From JANYCO01 sp035535995 (GTDB lineage Bacteria; Bacteroidota; Bacteroidia; Cytophagales; Cytophagaceae): a stretch of DNA of 64,000 nucleotides. The notes beneath the pieces are model-generated. The model was not told the DNA's origin and searched no databases. It was given only the letters and a program-made list of their open reading frames with translations. The translations under genes were made by a program, and so were the position numbers. The stretch is from the NCBI GenBank assembly GCA_035535995.1, contig DATLOZ010000015.1, positions 28,484 to 92,483 on the forward strand, in the 5' to 3' direction. Position 1 is the stretch's first letter. Each line of letters begins with the position of its first letter. This document shows, in pieces, positions 44,208 to 53,082 of this stretch.

Positions 44208-46124
44208 TCACTGATATGATACAGGAGTAGGTCTCCCCATCGCAAATCCATTTACTCTTAGCACAAGCGTGATAGAAGGATTAAGTTTAAAATGCGAAGC
44301 GCCGTTGAACGTATAAGGATAGCCGGCTACTGTAATTTTAAAAGTGTTGATCAGCAAATTTTCATTTCTGAATAATATTCCTGCTCCATAGGTCTGGTAA
44401 ATCTGGTTATATAAAAAACTGCCCTTACCATTATCAATTATTCCCATGGATGTAGCGATTAATGGTGCGAAGCGGAAGCCAATGATATTATACGGAGTAT
44501 ACATTACGGTTTCCAGATTTAAAAACATTTTCCTCGTACCAGTTGTAGGGTTGCTTATTAAGCCATACATATCAATCGAGTTGAGCGAAATTCTCTCTTT
44601 ATAGGTTTTATTAATACCATAGACTGTTTTGAAATTTATAAACTGTCGTACCTGCCATCTTCCTACTTTAAGCAAATTGCTGAAATAGAATAGTGTAAAA
44701 TTGATGGTAGCATCGTCTTTTACTCCTGCGTTGAAATAATTTCCATAAACGAAATCAGCCGAAATGTACCCGAATTTTTCATAATGTTTTCCTTTCGCAA
44801 TTTCAAATCCCAGGTAATGCCGTAGCTTGTATGTTTCGCGAACGCTTACGCCGTATAAGGTTTGTATGAGCAATCCCTCGGGCACGTCCTCGTTGGCTCC
44901 GAAACGATAGATGAATTTATCTTTATAAAATTTTCGCACAGAGTACGACACACTTCCGATGTACAAAGTTGAATTTAGATTTACATGCCCTGTATCAATA
45001 TCAAATCCAGGTCGAGTCTGAAACTGTGTATTGGAATACCTCACAGCCACACCAATGTTGCGGCTTCGATTGTCAATTGTATTTGACTTGTGAGGATTAA
45101 AACTTCTTCCAATCCAATAGTCGGTAACGAGGTATTCAACAGGAGCTTTATGAAGAACAGAATCTAATCCTAGTGCGCTCGTTGAATCAGCAGGATTGGT
45201 AGGAGTTTTTTCAACGCTGTCTTTGACATAATAATTGTAGAACTTCCAGGTAGAAACCACCGAAACTCCTCCCGCCCACTTGGCAAGCGGCGAGTAGAAA
45301 GGCCTATTGAGCGAAGCTCCTATTTGATTATTGTCGCGTATTTTTCTGTAATACACATTGGAAGAAATATACGTGTGACTAATGTTGTTGACCGAATAGT
45401 TGCTTTCCAGGTTTGTGGTATTATCAGAAAAATCATGACTTACGTCTTGGTAAAACTGATGTCCGATTCCTGCAAGGTTGTAATCTTCAAAAGAGAGACT
45501 GCCGGAAGTTACGCTCGTTATTTCTCCCCAAGCTTCTATAGACCAAAGATCCTGCACTACTACTCTTACATCCACGCTGTCTGGCGATCCTTCGACAGGC
45601 TTTACATAGATACGCGCATCACTCACAAAGGAAGCCTGGCGCAGGATCCTTTCTGATTCTGTGATTTTAAGAATATCTAGTTTTTGCTCTTTTTTGAATA
45701 GTAAAAGATTTCGGATAATCCGATGACGTGTTTTAAGGTGCGCCCGGTTTCCAGCTTTTTGCAGTAACGTCATTGGATAAGTAAGCGTATCGTTCACCGA
45801 ATGACCGAAGGGATCGTAGACTTCTATATTCACCTCGCGAATGTTCTTGCCTACATACTTTGCATTGGGGTCTGCTTTCTTTTGTTTGTTGGAAAGCGAT
45901 TTACTATTACTTGTGACCGGCGTCAGAGGTGGCTTGGGTGTAGTAAAAAAACAATCGTAAAGAAATTGAGTGAATTTATGTTTCGCGGCGTATTTTCTGA
46001 TTTGCTTATATACTTTTACAGAATCCGTCTGACATACTCCTATCGACGGGGTTCCTAGTGTACATACAAGTAGTACACAAATCTGAAAAAATAATCTCGG
46101 CAGTTTCGTTCCCATTCTATGCAT
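44208..46124 (-). CDS. Outer membrane barrel protein with a POTRA-like N-terminal region
   Basis: The protein has 638 residues from the ATG at 46124; 46115 (MGTKLPRLFFQICV) is equally plausible and 46169 less so. A signal peptide ends GVCQ. Residues about 70-190 contain a POTRA-like stretch (KNIREVNIEVYDPFG, FKKEQKLDILKITESERILRQASFVSDARIYV). The rest is a beta barrel with many aromatic strands (YISADFVYGNYFNAGV, LNPSITLVLRVNGF). The Omp85 lid motif RGF was not found, so assignment to the family is uncertain. It is convergent with glmS and separated from rho by an unusual hairpin. Confidence 0.75.
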   Translation of the reverse strand: MHRMGTKLPRLFFQICVLLVCTLGTPSIGVCQTDSVKVYKQIRKYAAKHKFTQFLYDCFFTTPKPPLTPVTSNSKSLSNKQKKADPNAKYVGKNIREVNIEVYDPFGHSVNDTLTYPMTLLQKAGNRAHLKTRHRIIRNLLLFKKEQKLDILKITESERILRQASFVSDARIYVKPVEGSPDSVDVRVVVQDLWSIEAWGEITSVTSGSLSFEDYNLAGIGHQFYQDVSHDFSDNTTNLESNYSVNNISHTYISSNVYYRKIRDNNQIGASLNRPFYSPLAKWAGGVSVVSTWKFYNYYVKDSVEKTPTNPADSTSALGLDSVLHKAPVEYLVTDYWIGRSFNPHKSNTIDNRSRNIGVAVRYSNTQFQTRPGFDIDTGHVNLNSTLYIGSVSYSVRKFYKDKFIYRFGANEDVPEGLLIQTLYGVSVRETYKLRHYLGFEIAKGKHYEKFGYISADFVYGNYFNAGVKDDATINFTLFYFSNLLKVGRWQVRQFINFKTVYGINKTYKERISLNSIDMYGLISNPTTGTRKMFLNLETVMYTPYNIIGFRFAPLIATSMGIIDNGKGSFLYNQIYQTYGAGILFRNENLLINTFKITVAGYPYTFNGASHFKLNPSITLVLRVNGFAMGRPTPVSYQ

Positions 46125-46303
46125 CAGCAGTGTGCTTAAACCGTCACTAATACTTGCCGCTGGAGTCACTTGCTGATGAGCGTTCTAGCCAAAATTAAAA
46201 AAACAGCCCGCTGATCCATTATACGGAATGAGCCATCTCTTACAAGAATCCTAGTAATGGGAAGGGTGTAAGCAATAGCTGGAATTATATAAGTATACGT
46301 AAA

Positions 46304-46380
46304 GCCTCTCCTTACTGTTGCTGTTGCTCTTGCTGTCACACTGCAGTTCAGCAAGAGCAACAGCAACAGTGGGGAGAAGC
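46304..46380. repeat. Long triplet-like inverted repeat downstream of rho
   Basis: A perfect 22-bp inverted repeat (46314-46335 and 46349-46370, words CTGTTGCTGTTGCTCTTGCT and complement) with a 13-nt loop extends outward through about 10 more partly paired bases (CTCTCC with GGGGAG). It is CTG/CAG-like and has no coding sense. It lies between the rho terminator and the barrel gene. Confidence 0.9.
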
Positions 46381-46404
46381 TTCCATTTAGGACTCAACTA
46401 TGCC

Positions 46405-46440
46405 ATAAAAAAAGTCCCGCCGTTTCCAGCAGGACTTTCT
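46405..46440 (-). terminator. Intrinsic terminator of rho
   Basis: On the minus strand AAAGTCCTGC pairs with GCGGGACTTT (one G-U) and is followed by a run of Ts, about 21 bp after the rho stop codon. The gene for the termination factor thus ends in a Rho-independent signal. Confidence 0.85.
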
Positions 46441-46460
46441 ATTGTGAGTATAAGTTTTAA

Positions 46461-48029
46461 TTACTTGTTCATCGAGATTAAGAACTCTTCGTTGTTTTTG
46501 GTTTTGCTCATTTGGGAAATGAGGAAATCCATTGCTTCTACGGAGTTCATATCGGACATATGCTTGCGCAGGATCCATACACGAGATAGCTCGTCTTTGT
46601 CCATCAGCAAGTCCTCGCGGCGTGTACCCGAAGCAGGCACGTCGATCGCAGGGTACATACGTTTGTTGGCCAGTTTACGGTCAAGCTGAAGTTCCATGTT
46701 ACCGGTTCCTTTGAATTCTTCAAAGATCACCTCGTCCATTTTAGAACCTGTATCGATCAAAGCTGTAGCGATGATGGTAAGTGAACCGCCGTTTTCTACG
46801 TTACGTGCAGCTCCGAAGAAACGTTTTGGTTTATGCAGCGCGTTGGCATCCACACCACCGGAAAGGATCTTACCGGAAGAAGGAACCACTGTGTTGTAAG
46901 CACGCGCCAGACGAGTGATGGAGTCAAGAAGGATCACAACGTCATGTCCGCATTCTACCATTCTTTTGGCTTTCTCTAATACCATGGCAGAAACTTTTAC
47001 GTGTCTTTCTGCTTGCTCATCGAAAGTAGAAGAGATCACCTCAGCCTTTACGTTGCGCGCCATGTCAGTCACCTCTTCCGGACGTTCGTCGATTAGAAGA
47101 ACGATCAGGTATACTTCCGGGTGGTTTGCTGCAATAGCATTGGCAATTTGTTTTAGCAATACTGTTTTACCAGTCTTAGGTTGCGCCACGATCATACCTC
47201 TTTGGCCTTTTCCGATAGGAGCAAACAAGTCCAGGATACGCGTAGACAATTGATCGTGCGTAGTGCTGAGATTTAATTTTTCATTCGGGAAAAGTGGAGT
47301 AAGGTATTCAAACGGAATACGGTCGCGGATCTCTTCGCTGGTCTTGCCGTTCACGCTTTCTACGCGAAGCAGGGCAAAATATTTTTCACCTTCTTTAGGA
47401 GGTCTGATCTGACCTTTTACAGTGTCACCTGTTTTTAGTCCGAATAATTTCACCTGTGAAGGAGAAACATAAATATCGTCGGGGCTGGAAAGATAATTAT
47501 AATCTGCAGAGCGAAGGAAACCATATCCGTCTTGCATCATTTCAAGCACACCAGAGTTTACGATGATACCATCAAACTCTTTCAACGCTACGCCAGTAGG
47601 GCCGGTGGTAACAGGCTTGGTTTTAGAAATTTGTTCGATCTCTTTTTCGTCTCCGAAATCTACATTGAAATCAGAAATCGGATCGCTGTTGAAAGAAGAA
47701 AAACTTTTTTCTACTGTTTCCGGAGTGTATTTTTCTTCTCTTTCTCTTTTAACAGTAGTGTCTTTTTGTTCAAGTGAATTTTCAATCTCTTTAACGTTCT
47801 CTCTCTTTACCCGCGGGCGTTTCCGAGGTTGCTCGTTTTCTTTTTTTTCTTCGTTCATGGTTAGTTTACTTTCCTGATGATCGTTCATTGGCTTCAATGA
47901 TTGCACATCAAGTATTTTATATATCAGTTCTTGTTTGGGAAGTTTTTTAGAATTGGAAATCTCCAGAGACTCTGCAATATCTCTCAACTCAGACAATAAC
48001 TTGTCATCCAGTTCTTCAATGGTGTACAT
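46461..48029 (-). CDS. rho: Transcription termination factor Rho
   Basis: The protein has 522 residues, about 100 longer than E. coli Rho. The N-terminal helical Rho_N domain (MYTIEELDDKLLSELRDIAE) is followed by a charged, low-complexity insertion (about residues 55-145) unlike the compact enzyme. The RNA-binding cold-shock domain has YGFLRSADYNYLSSPDDIYVS. The ATPase has Walker A QPKTGKTVLLKQIA (about residue 290), VVILLDSITRLARAYN, and the Q/R-loop region LDRKLANKRMYPAID. It ends transcripts lacking hairpins. It diverges from serS. Confidence 0.96.
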   Translation of the reverse strand: MYTIEELDDKLLSELRDIAESLEISNSKKLPKQELIYKILDVQSLKPMNDHQESKLTMNEEKKENEQPRKRPRVKRENVKEIENSLEQKDTTVKREREEKYTPETVEKSFSSFNSDPISDFNVDFGDEKEIEQISKTKPVTTGPTGVALKEFDGIIVNSGVLEMMQDGYGFLRSADYNYLSSPDDIYVSPSQVKLFGLKTGDTVKGQIRPPKEGEKYFALLRVESVNGKTSEEIRDRIPFEYLTPLFPNEKLNLSTTHDQLSTRILDLFAPIGKGQRGMIVAQPKTGKTVLLKQIANAIAANHPEVYLIVLLIDERPEEVTDMARNVKAEVISSTFDEQAERHVKVSAMVLEKAKRMVECGHDVVILLDSITRLARAYNTVVPSSGKILSGGVDANALHKPKRFFGAARNVENGGSLTIIATALIDTGSKMDEVIFEEFKGTGNMELQLDRKLANKRMYPAIDVPASGTRREDLLMDKDELSRVWILRKHMSDMNSVEAMDFLISQMSKTKNNEEFLISMNK

Positions 48030-48067
48030 GGCAAATTCCTATAAATGGTTATACGATTAATAATAAT

Positions 48068-48075
48068 CAAAGTTA
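48068..48075 (-). promoter_or_regulatory. -7 element for rho (TAACTTTG on the minus strand)
   Basis: CAAAGTTA on the plus strand is an exact TAnnTTTG match on the minus strand, 39 bp upstream of the rho ATG. No -33 box at the standard distance was seen. Confidence 0.45.
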
Positions 48076-48264
48076 GAATTAGAAATTTTCTGATTATTTA
48101 GTTAAGACAGAACTTAATCTAAAAGAGATGAACTTTGGTTCTACTAAAAAGCTCAAATTGTTGTTTTGGTATTGCAAGTATAATGGATCGCTGTCTATTT
48201 GTCAAGAAAAGGCTTCAAATTTCTTCGGTTTTTTTTAAAAAAGCTAGAATATGGCAAAATAGTA

Positions 48265-48272
48265 TAATTTTG
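48265..48272 (+). promoter_or_regulatory. -7 element for serS (TAATTTTG)
   Basis: An exact TAnnTTTG match 31 bp before the serS ATG. No T-box leader is visible in the 274-bp rho/serS intergenic region. Confidence 0.5.
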
Positions 48273-48303
48273 TACTTCATCATCCATTGTAATAAATAAG
48301 TAT

Positions 48304-49575
48304 ATGTTGCAGATTTCTTTGATCAGAGAAAATAAAGAATTGGTATTAGCCGGATTAAAAAAGAAAAATTTTAAACAGGGCGAAGAACTACTCGACCAAA
48401 TTCTACGGCTGGACCAGGAGCGAAGGGAGACACAGAAGGAACTTGACAATGTGTTGTCGGAAGCAAATAATCTTGCCAAAGAGATCGGCAATCTGATGAA
48501 GAGCGGAAAAAAGGAAGAAGCAGAAAAATTAAAAGCGTCTAATTCCGAATTGAAAGAAAAAGCAAAAATCCTTTCTGATAAACTTACTCCACTGGAAGAT
48601 GAGCAGAACGAGGTTTTGGTAAAACTTCCCAATCTGCCACACGCTTCTGTACCCTTCGGAAAATCTGCGGAAGACAATGAAAACGTCTACGAATGGGGCA
48701 ATATCCCGGCGCTACCCGACAGCGCACTGCCTCACTGGGAGTTGATCAAGAAATATGATATCATCGATTTTGAGCTGGGAAATAAGATCACCGGCGCTGG
48801 ATTCCCTGTATACAAAGGCAAAGGCGCAAGATTGCAACGAGCGCTCATCAATTTTTTCCTCGATGAAGCAGAGAAAGCAGGATACAAAGAAATTCAACCT
48901 CCCATCCTGATCAACAAAGATTCCGGCTACGGTACAGGACAGCTGCCCGACAAAGATGGACAAATGTACTACATGAACGCAGACGATCTTTACCTGATCC
49001 CTACTGCAGAAGTGCCAGTGACCAATCTTTATCGTGACGTGATTTTAAAACCGGAAGAACTGCCGATCAAAAATGCCGGTTATACTCCTTGCTTCCGTCG
49101 TGAAGCAGGCTCCTGGGGTGCCGATGTACGCGGACTGAACCGATTGCATCAATTCGATAAAGTAGAGATCGTACAGATCACCAAAGCAGAAGATTCTTAT
49201 GCAGTGCTGGAAGATATGAAAAAACATGTGCAAGGCTTGTTGGAGAAATTAGAACTACCTTACCGCATCCTGCGCCTATGTGGAGGCGATATGAGCTTTA
49301 CTTCTGCGCTTACGTTTGACTTTGAAGTATATTCTGCTGCGCAAAGAAGATGGCTGGAGGTTAGTTCTGTAAGTAACTTCGAAACATTCCAGGCAAACCG
49401 TCTCAAACTGCGTTACAAAGTAGAGGGCAAAACACAACTTCTGCATACTCTAAACGGAAGTGCCATGGCATTACCAAGAATCGTAGCAGCATTATTGGAA
49501 AACAACCAGATCCCTGAAGGGATCAAACTTCCTAAAGCGGTGGCGGCGTATGCGGGTTTTGATATCATAAAATGA
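48304..49575 (+). CDS. serS: Serine--tRNA ligase
   Basis: The protein has 423 residues, full length. The N-terminal coiled-coil arm (about 30-100, rich in Glu/Lys) binds the long variable arm of tRNA-Ser. The catalytic domain shows the class II motifs: motif 2 CFRREAGSWGADVRGLNRLHQFDKVEI and motif 3 NGSAMALPRIVAALLENNQ near the C-terminus, plus LIPTAEVPVTNLYRD. It charges tRNA-Ser and tRNA-Sec. A family B hairpin follows the stop codon. Confidence 0.97.
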   Translation: MLQISLIRENKELVLAGLKKKNFKQGEELLDQILRLDQERRETQKELDNVLSEANNLAKEIGNLMKSGKKEEAEKLKASNSELKEKAKILSDKLTPLEDEQNEVLVKLPNLPHASVPFGKSAEDNENVYEWGNIPALPDSALPHWELIKKYDIIDFELGNKITGAGFPVYKGKGARLQRALINFFLDEAEKAGYKEIQPPILINKDSGYGTGQLPDKDGQMYYMNADDLYLIPTAEVPVTNLYRDVILKPEELPIKNAGYTPCFRREAGSWGADVRGLNRLHQFDKVEIVQITKAEDSYAVLEDMKKHVQGLLEKLELPYRILRLCGGDMSFTSALTFDFEVYSAAQRRWLEVSSVSNFETFQANRLKLRYKVEGKTQLLHTLNGSAMALPRIVAALLENNQIPEGIKLPKAVAAYAGFDIIK

Positions 49576-49660
49576 TCCCATGCCAGATTCCAGATCCCGG
49601 ATAGAATCTAAAACGAATTATCCCCGGATCTGGCATCTGGTATTTTATTTTTTAAAATTG
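49575..49660 (+). terminator. Family B repeat acting as serS terminator
   Basis: Arms at 49575-49604 (ATCCCATGCCAGATTCCAGA...) and 49619-49647 form a long imperfect stem directly after the serS stop, followed by TTTTATTTTTT. It probably terminates serS. Confidence 0.7.
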
Positions 49661-49881
49661 TTATTTAAAATTCTTCCATTCCATCAAAACCTCATTTTTG
49701 CAATTGCAAATCAATATTTTTTGTAATTCTTTACGCTTTGACTGATGTTTTTTAAGTGTAAAAATGCATACGCCTGAGTAGGTTTTCAGGCTTGTTTTTT
49801 AGTAAAAACAAAACCTAAAACCAATCACATCCGCTCCGGATTCGATATCATTATTAAAAAGAAATCTATTATTATTTTGAT
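49661..49881 (+). promoter_or_regulatory. Leader of the T9SS cargo gene with a possible attenuator
   Basis: This completes the gap between serS and the cargo gene. A hairpin GCCTGA (49772-49777) / TCAGGC (49786-49791) followed by TTGTTTTTTA looks like an intrinsic terminator about 90 bp before the ATG. An alternative pairing of AGGTTTT...TTGTTTTT with AAAAACAAAACCT just downstream would compete with it. This may be an attenuator or a terminated small RNA; sequence alone does not decide. No perfect TAnnTTTG was found (TACGCTTTG at about 49729 has one extra base). Confidence 0.4.
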
Positions 49882-52539
49882 ATGAGCAATCGATTCCTGT
49901 TACCCGCTGCTTTTGCACTTCTGATCTTCCTTTCAACGGAGTTTTCTAGTGCTGCCATTTTCCAGGTCACTGTCACAGCTCCCACCGGAGCAGGTTCGCT
50001 GGACGCAGCAGTGACTGCGGCCAATGGGAACGGAATGGGAAAAGATACGATCCAATTCAACATTGCAGGAGCAGGCCCGCATACGATCAACCTCAATCTT
50101 ACCCTTCAGGCCATTAACGGAGATCTTTTGGTCGACGGTACATTCCAACCAGGTTACAATCCATTGAACCCTGTTCCGGTTATTGAAATTATTAATAGCG
50201 CCAACACCACATTCACCGTGATCGGTGGCTCTATGGAAATAAGAGCAGTAGCCTTTAACAGCACCAACGGACACGGCCTTGCACTTAACAGCGGCGGTTG
50301 CAAGATCATCGGTTGTTATTTTGGTTTAGGACTTGACGGCATTACCAATAAGGGAAATGCATTCATGGGGATCCTAGTCAATTCTTCCAACAATATTATC
50401 GGAGGAAATACTTTGGCTGAAAGAAATATTATTTCAGGAAATAACCAGCAAGGCATTCAGATCAACAATGCGAACAACAACCAGATCATCAACAATTACA
50501 TCGGTGTGAATGCCGCAGGCAGCGCGGCGGTGGCCAATCAACAAAATGGTTTGGGATTATATACTTGTACTAATACGATCGTGGCCAATAATGTGATTAG
50601 TGGGAATGGTCAACATGGAGTTATAATCAACCTCGGCAGTGGACACTATATTTTCGGAAATCATATAGGCGTCAATGCAGCAGGTACAGCGGGCATTGGC
50701 AACCTGTTGAATGGATTAGAAATCTATGGTACCAGTAACTGTCAGATAGGAGGTGCTTATCCTGATTCTACCAATATTGTTTCCGATAATCATATTCAAG
50801 GAATTCACCTCAGCGGGGATGCGGGCAACAGGGGAACTTCCAACCGCATTTTTGGCAATATCGTAGGGCTGCTTGCAGACGGCGATTCTCCTGCAGGCAA
50901 TCATGATCATGGCATCGGCGTAGAATTCAATACCGGCGCGCAGATCGGTGGCAACACTGCTGCTTTGGGAAATATTATTTCTTCAAACGGATTGATTAAT
51001 AATTCTAATGGCATTAATATTTACAGCAGCCTCCAAACTACGGTTAAAAATAACATTGTAGGACTTTCACAAAGCACTACTACTGCCAGAGGCAATGGTT
51101 CACATGGTGTGCAGGTAGATCTCTCTCCCGGCACCGTGATCGGAGGAGTTCACGCGACAGAAGGAAATATTATATCCGCCAATACGAGCTTTGGCATTAA
51201 TTTCAATGGCAATACTTGTAAAAAAACGATCATCAAAGGAAATTACATTGGTACCGATAAAACTGCCACTATGGCGCTTGGCAACGGGAGTATCGGTATT
51301 ACTTTAAAATCTGATAGCTGCCAGATCGGTGGCTTGGCACCCGGTGAGGGTAACGTAATTGTGGGTACAAAAACTAATTGTGGCCTACTGATTGCTGATT
51401 GTAATGCAAATACTATAAGAGGAAATTATATTGGCGTAGGGATCGACGGCATTACGCCGCTTCCGAATAAAACGGACGGCATTAATATTTCCGTAGAAAA
51501 TGCTCTGCAATCGTCAAGCAACCATGTAGTGCAGTACAATACCATTGCCTACAATACTATGAATGGTATCAACGTAGGAAATGCGCTCAATAATTTTAAC
51601 AGTACCAACGAACTCAATAATAATCTCCGTTTCAATTCCATCTATTGCAATCAACAACTTGGAATCTCGCTTACCCTTACCAATGCTGCTACAGAAGGCA
51701 ACAACCATAAGACCGCACCAGCAATTAACCTTGCGCTGTCCAGTGGTAGCAAAGTAGTAGGACTAGCCAATGGCTTGCTTGCTACAGATATAGTTGATAT
51801 TTATGAAATGTCTTCCTGCATCAACTGCGATTTTAATCCGCAAGGAAAAAGATACATTGCCTCTGTATCTCCTGATGCAGCGGGCAATTGGACTTACGAC
51901 AACAGTAGTCCGATCTCCGGTACCATCATTGCAATGGTAACCGATGCACAAGGAAACTCGTCTCAATTCTCGCTCTGCTTCACGCCATGCAGCGCCAAAG
52001 CAGTAGCCAGCCCAACAGAATACACAGCGATGCTAAAGATGAATGAGCCAACTGTAGTAACACTTACTTCTTCCAGTGAGTTTAGCAACCTGACCACTGT
52101 GTCAGGTACGACCTACTGGTCGTTGGGAACGGCTGATACTACTGCTCCGGCACTACTTTCGAAAGATGCTTCCGTAACGCTAAACTTTTTACCAGGCGCA
52201 ACCGGCAATACATACGGGCCGGGCTTGTATCGTGTTTATTTGATCGCGGCGCAAAGTGGTTGCAGAGATACAATAGAAGTAAAACTCAATCTTTTCTTTG
52301 TTCCAAACATGATCACACCAAACGGAGATCAGCTGAATGATCAGTGGGAAGTAGGAAATGCACCCGGGCAGTTTGACGCAAAAATATACAACCGTTGGGG
52401 TGATCTCGTCTACTCCAAATCAGATTATACCAACGAGTGGAACGGCGCAGGGTTGAATGATGGCGTGTATTATTACCTTCTTGAAGACAAGGTGCAGAAA
52501 GGAAAATCGTATAAAGGATGGGTAGAGATAATGAAATAA
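49882..52539 (+). CDS. Secreted parallel beta-helix protein with type B T9SS sorting domain
   Basis: The protein has 885 residues. A signal peptide (LLPAAFALLIFLSTEFSSA) is followed by a right-handed beta-helix (about 60-600) made of Asn/Gly-rich coils such as NNIIGGNTLAERNIISGNN and IVANNVISGNGQHGV. A beta-sandwich section follows. The last 85 residues are the CHU_C/gliding-motility-associated C-terminal domain: FFVPNMITPNGDQLNDQWEV, KIYNRWGDLVYSKSDYTNEWNG, GVYYYLLED. This is the signal for export by the type IX system and surface attachment. Beta-helices of this form occur in polysaccharide lyases and adhesins; no catalytic residues could be identified. It is the largest secreted product in the window. 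Confidence 0.92.
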   Translation: MSNRFLLPAAFALLIFLSTEFSSAAIFQVTVTAPTGAGSLDAAVTAANGNGMGKDTIQFNIAGAGPHTINLNLTLQAINGDLLVDGTFQPGYNPLNPVPVIEIINSANTTFTVIGGSMEIRAVAFNSTNGHGLALNSGGCKIIGCYFGLGLDGITNKGNAFMGILVNSSNNIIGGNTLAERNIISGNNQQGIQINNANNNQIINNYIGVNAAGSAAVANQQNGLGLYTCTNTIVANNVISGNGQHGVIINLGSGHYIFGNHIGVNAAGTAGIGNLLNGLEIYGTSNCQIGGAYPDSTNIVSDNHIQGIHLSGDAGNRGTSNRIFGNIVGLLADGDSPAGNHDHGIGVEFNTGAQIGGNTAALGNIISSNGLINNSNGINIYSSLQTTVKNNIVGLSQSTTTARGNGSHGVQVDLSPGTVIGGVHATEGNIISANTSFGINFNGNTCKKTIIKGNYIGTDKTATMALGNGSIGITLKSDSCQIGGLAPGEGNVIVGTKTNCGLLIADCNANTIRGNYIGVGIDGITPLPNKTDGINISVENALQSSSNHVVQYNTIAYNTMNGINVGNALNNFNSTNELNNNLRFNSIYCNQQLGISLTLTNAATEGNNHKTAPAINLALSSGSKVVGLANGLLATDIVDIYEMSSCINCDFNPQGKRYIASVSPDAAGNWTYDNSSPISGTIIAMVTDAQGNSSQFSLCFTPCSAKAVASPTEYTAMLKMNEPTVVTLTSSSEFSNLTTVSGTTYWSLGTADTTAPALLSKDASVTLNFLPGATGNTYGPGLYRVYLIAAQSGCRDTIEVKLNLFFVPNMITPNGDQLNDQWEVGNAPGQFDAKIYNRWGDLVYSKSDYTNEWNGAGLNDGVYYYLLEDKVQKGKSYKGWVEIMK

Positions 52540-52612
52540 ATTATGAATGTTGAGTTATGAATTATGAATTGTTGATCAACTCAGCATTCATAATTCATAA
52601 CTCATAATTTTT
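52540..52612. terminator. Family A hairpin terminator between convergent genes
   Basis: Arms 52540-52570 (ATTATGAATGTTGAGTTATG...) and 52579-52610 are near-perfect complements and run into a T-rich stretch at 52607-52613. It lies exactly between the cargo gene and the convergent small gene and probably ends both. Confidence 0.75.
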
Positions 52613-52933
52613 TTAAATAAAACTCAACAGCGTCGGTTTATCAATCTCGTAAGAGCTGGTGTCTCCCATAGTGAGGAAGTCATCTTCGTCGTTTACTTCA
52701 TAGATGCGCAGTTTCAATTTTTTCTGTTCGGCTAATGAAAGCCATTGCATGATGGCTTTTACCTTGTTGGCATGATTTTCCCCATCAATCACAAATTCTG
52801 CGAGCGGATTTTTTTCCATGATCCGTTCCTTGATCTCTACGATGTTAAGATCGGTAAGCGCTCGTATATAATTGATCGCCCCGGCTCTTTCTACTTCTCC
52901 AAGATTCTCGACCAAAAAAACTACTTTTGACAT
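52613..52933 (-). CDS. Hypothetical protein with an L7/L12-like helix-strand pattern
   Basis: The protein has 106 residues without a signal peptide. The segment INYIRALTDLNIVEIKERIMEKNPLAEFVIDG faintly resembles the C-terminal domain of ribosomal protein L7/L12 (VREiTGLGLKEAKELV). The remainder (AIMQWLSLAEQKKLKLRIYEV) suggests a mixed alpha/beta fold. No family is named. The resemblance is by eye only. Confidence 0.7.
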   Translation of the reverse strand: MSKVVFLVENLGEVERAGAINYIRALTDLNIVEIKERIMEKNPLAEFVIDGENHANKVKAIMQWLSLAEQKKLKLRIYEVNDEDDFLTMGDTSSYEIDKPTLLSFI

Positions 52934-52984
52934 GAATATTGTTCGTATTATTTATTGATTATTGTTTCTCAAATTATTGACCCA

Positions 52985-53056
52985 AAGAAAACAATTTCAA
53001 ATTTCAAAAACAGATCATTGCTTTGGAAATTTTTTATTGAATTTTGGAATTTCTCT
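52985..53056. repeat. Family D-like inverted repeat
   Basis: AAACAATTTCAAATTTCAAA and the downstream TTTGGAAATTTTTTATTGAATTTTGG form a loose inverted pair between two co-oriented small genes. It is the least well-conserved family D copy. Confidence 0.55.
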
Positions 53057-53082
53057 TTAAACGTATTACACAAGCAGAAGGG

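Noticed and set aside
46166..46689. Overlapping frames on both strands starting with runs of Leu (MLLLLL)
   Set aside because: They are the two readings of the CTG/CAG-type hairpin; neither has a ribosome site or family resemblance.
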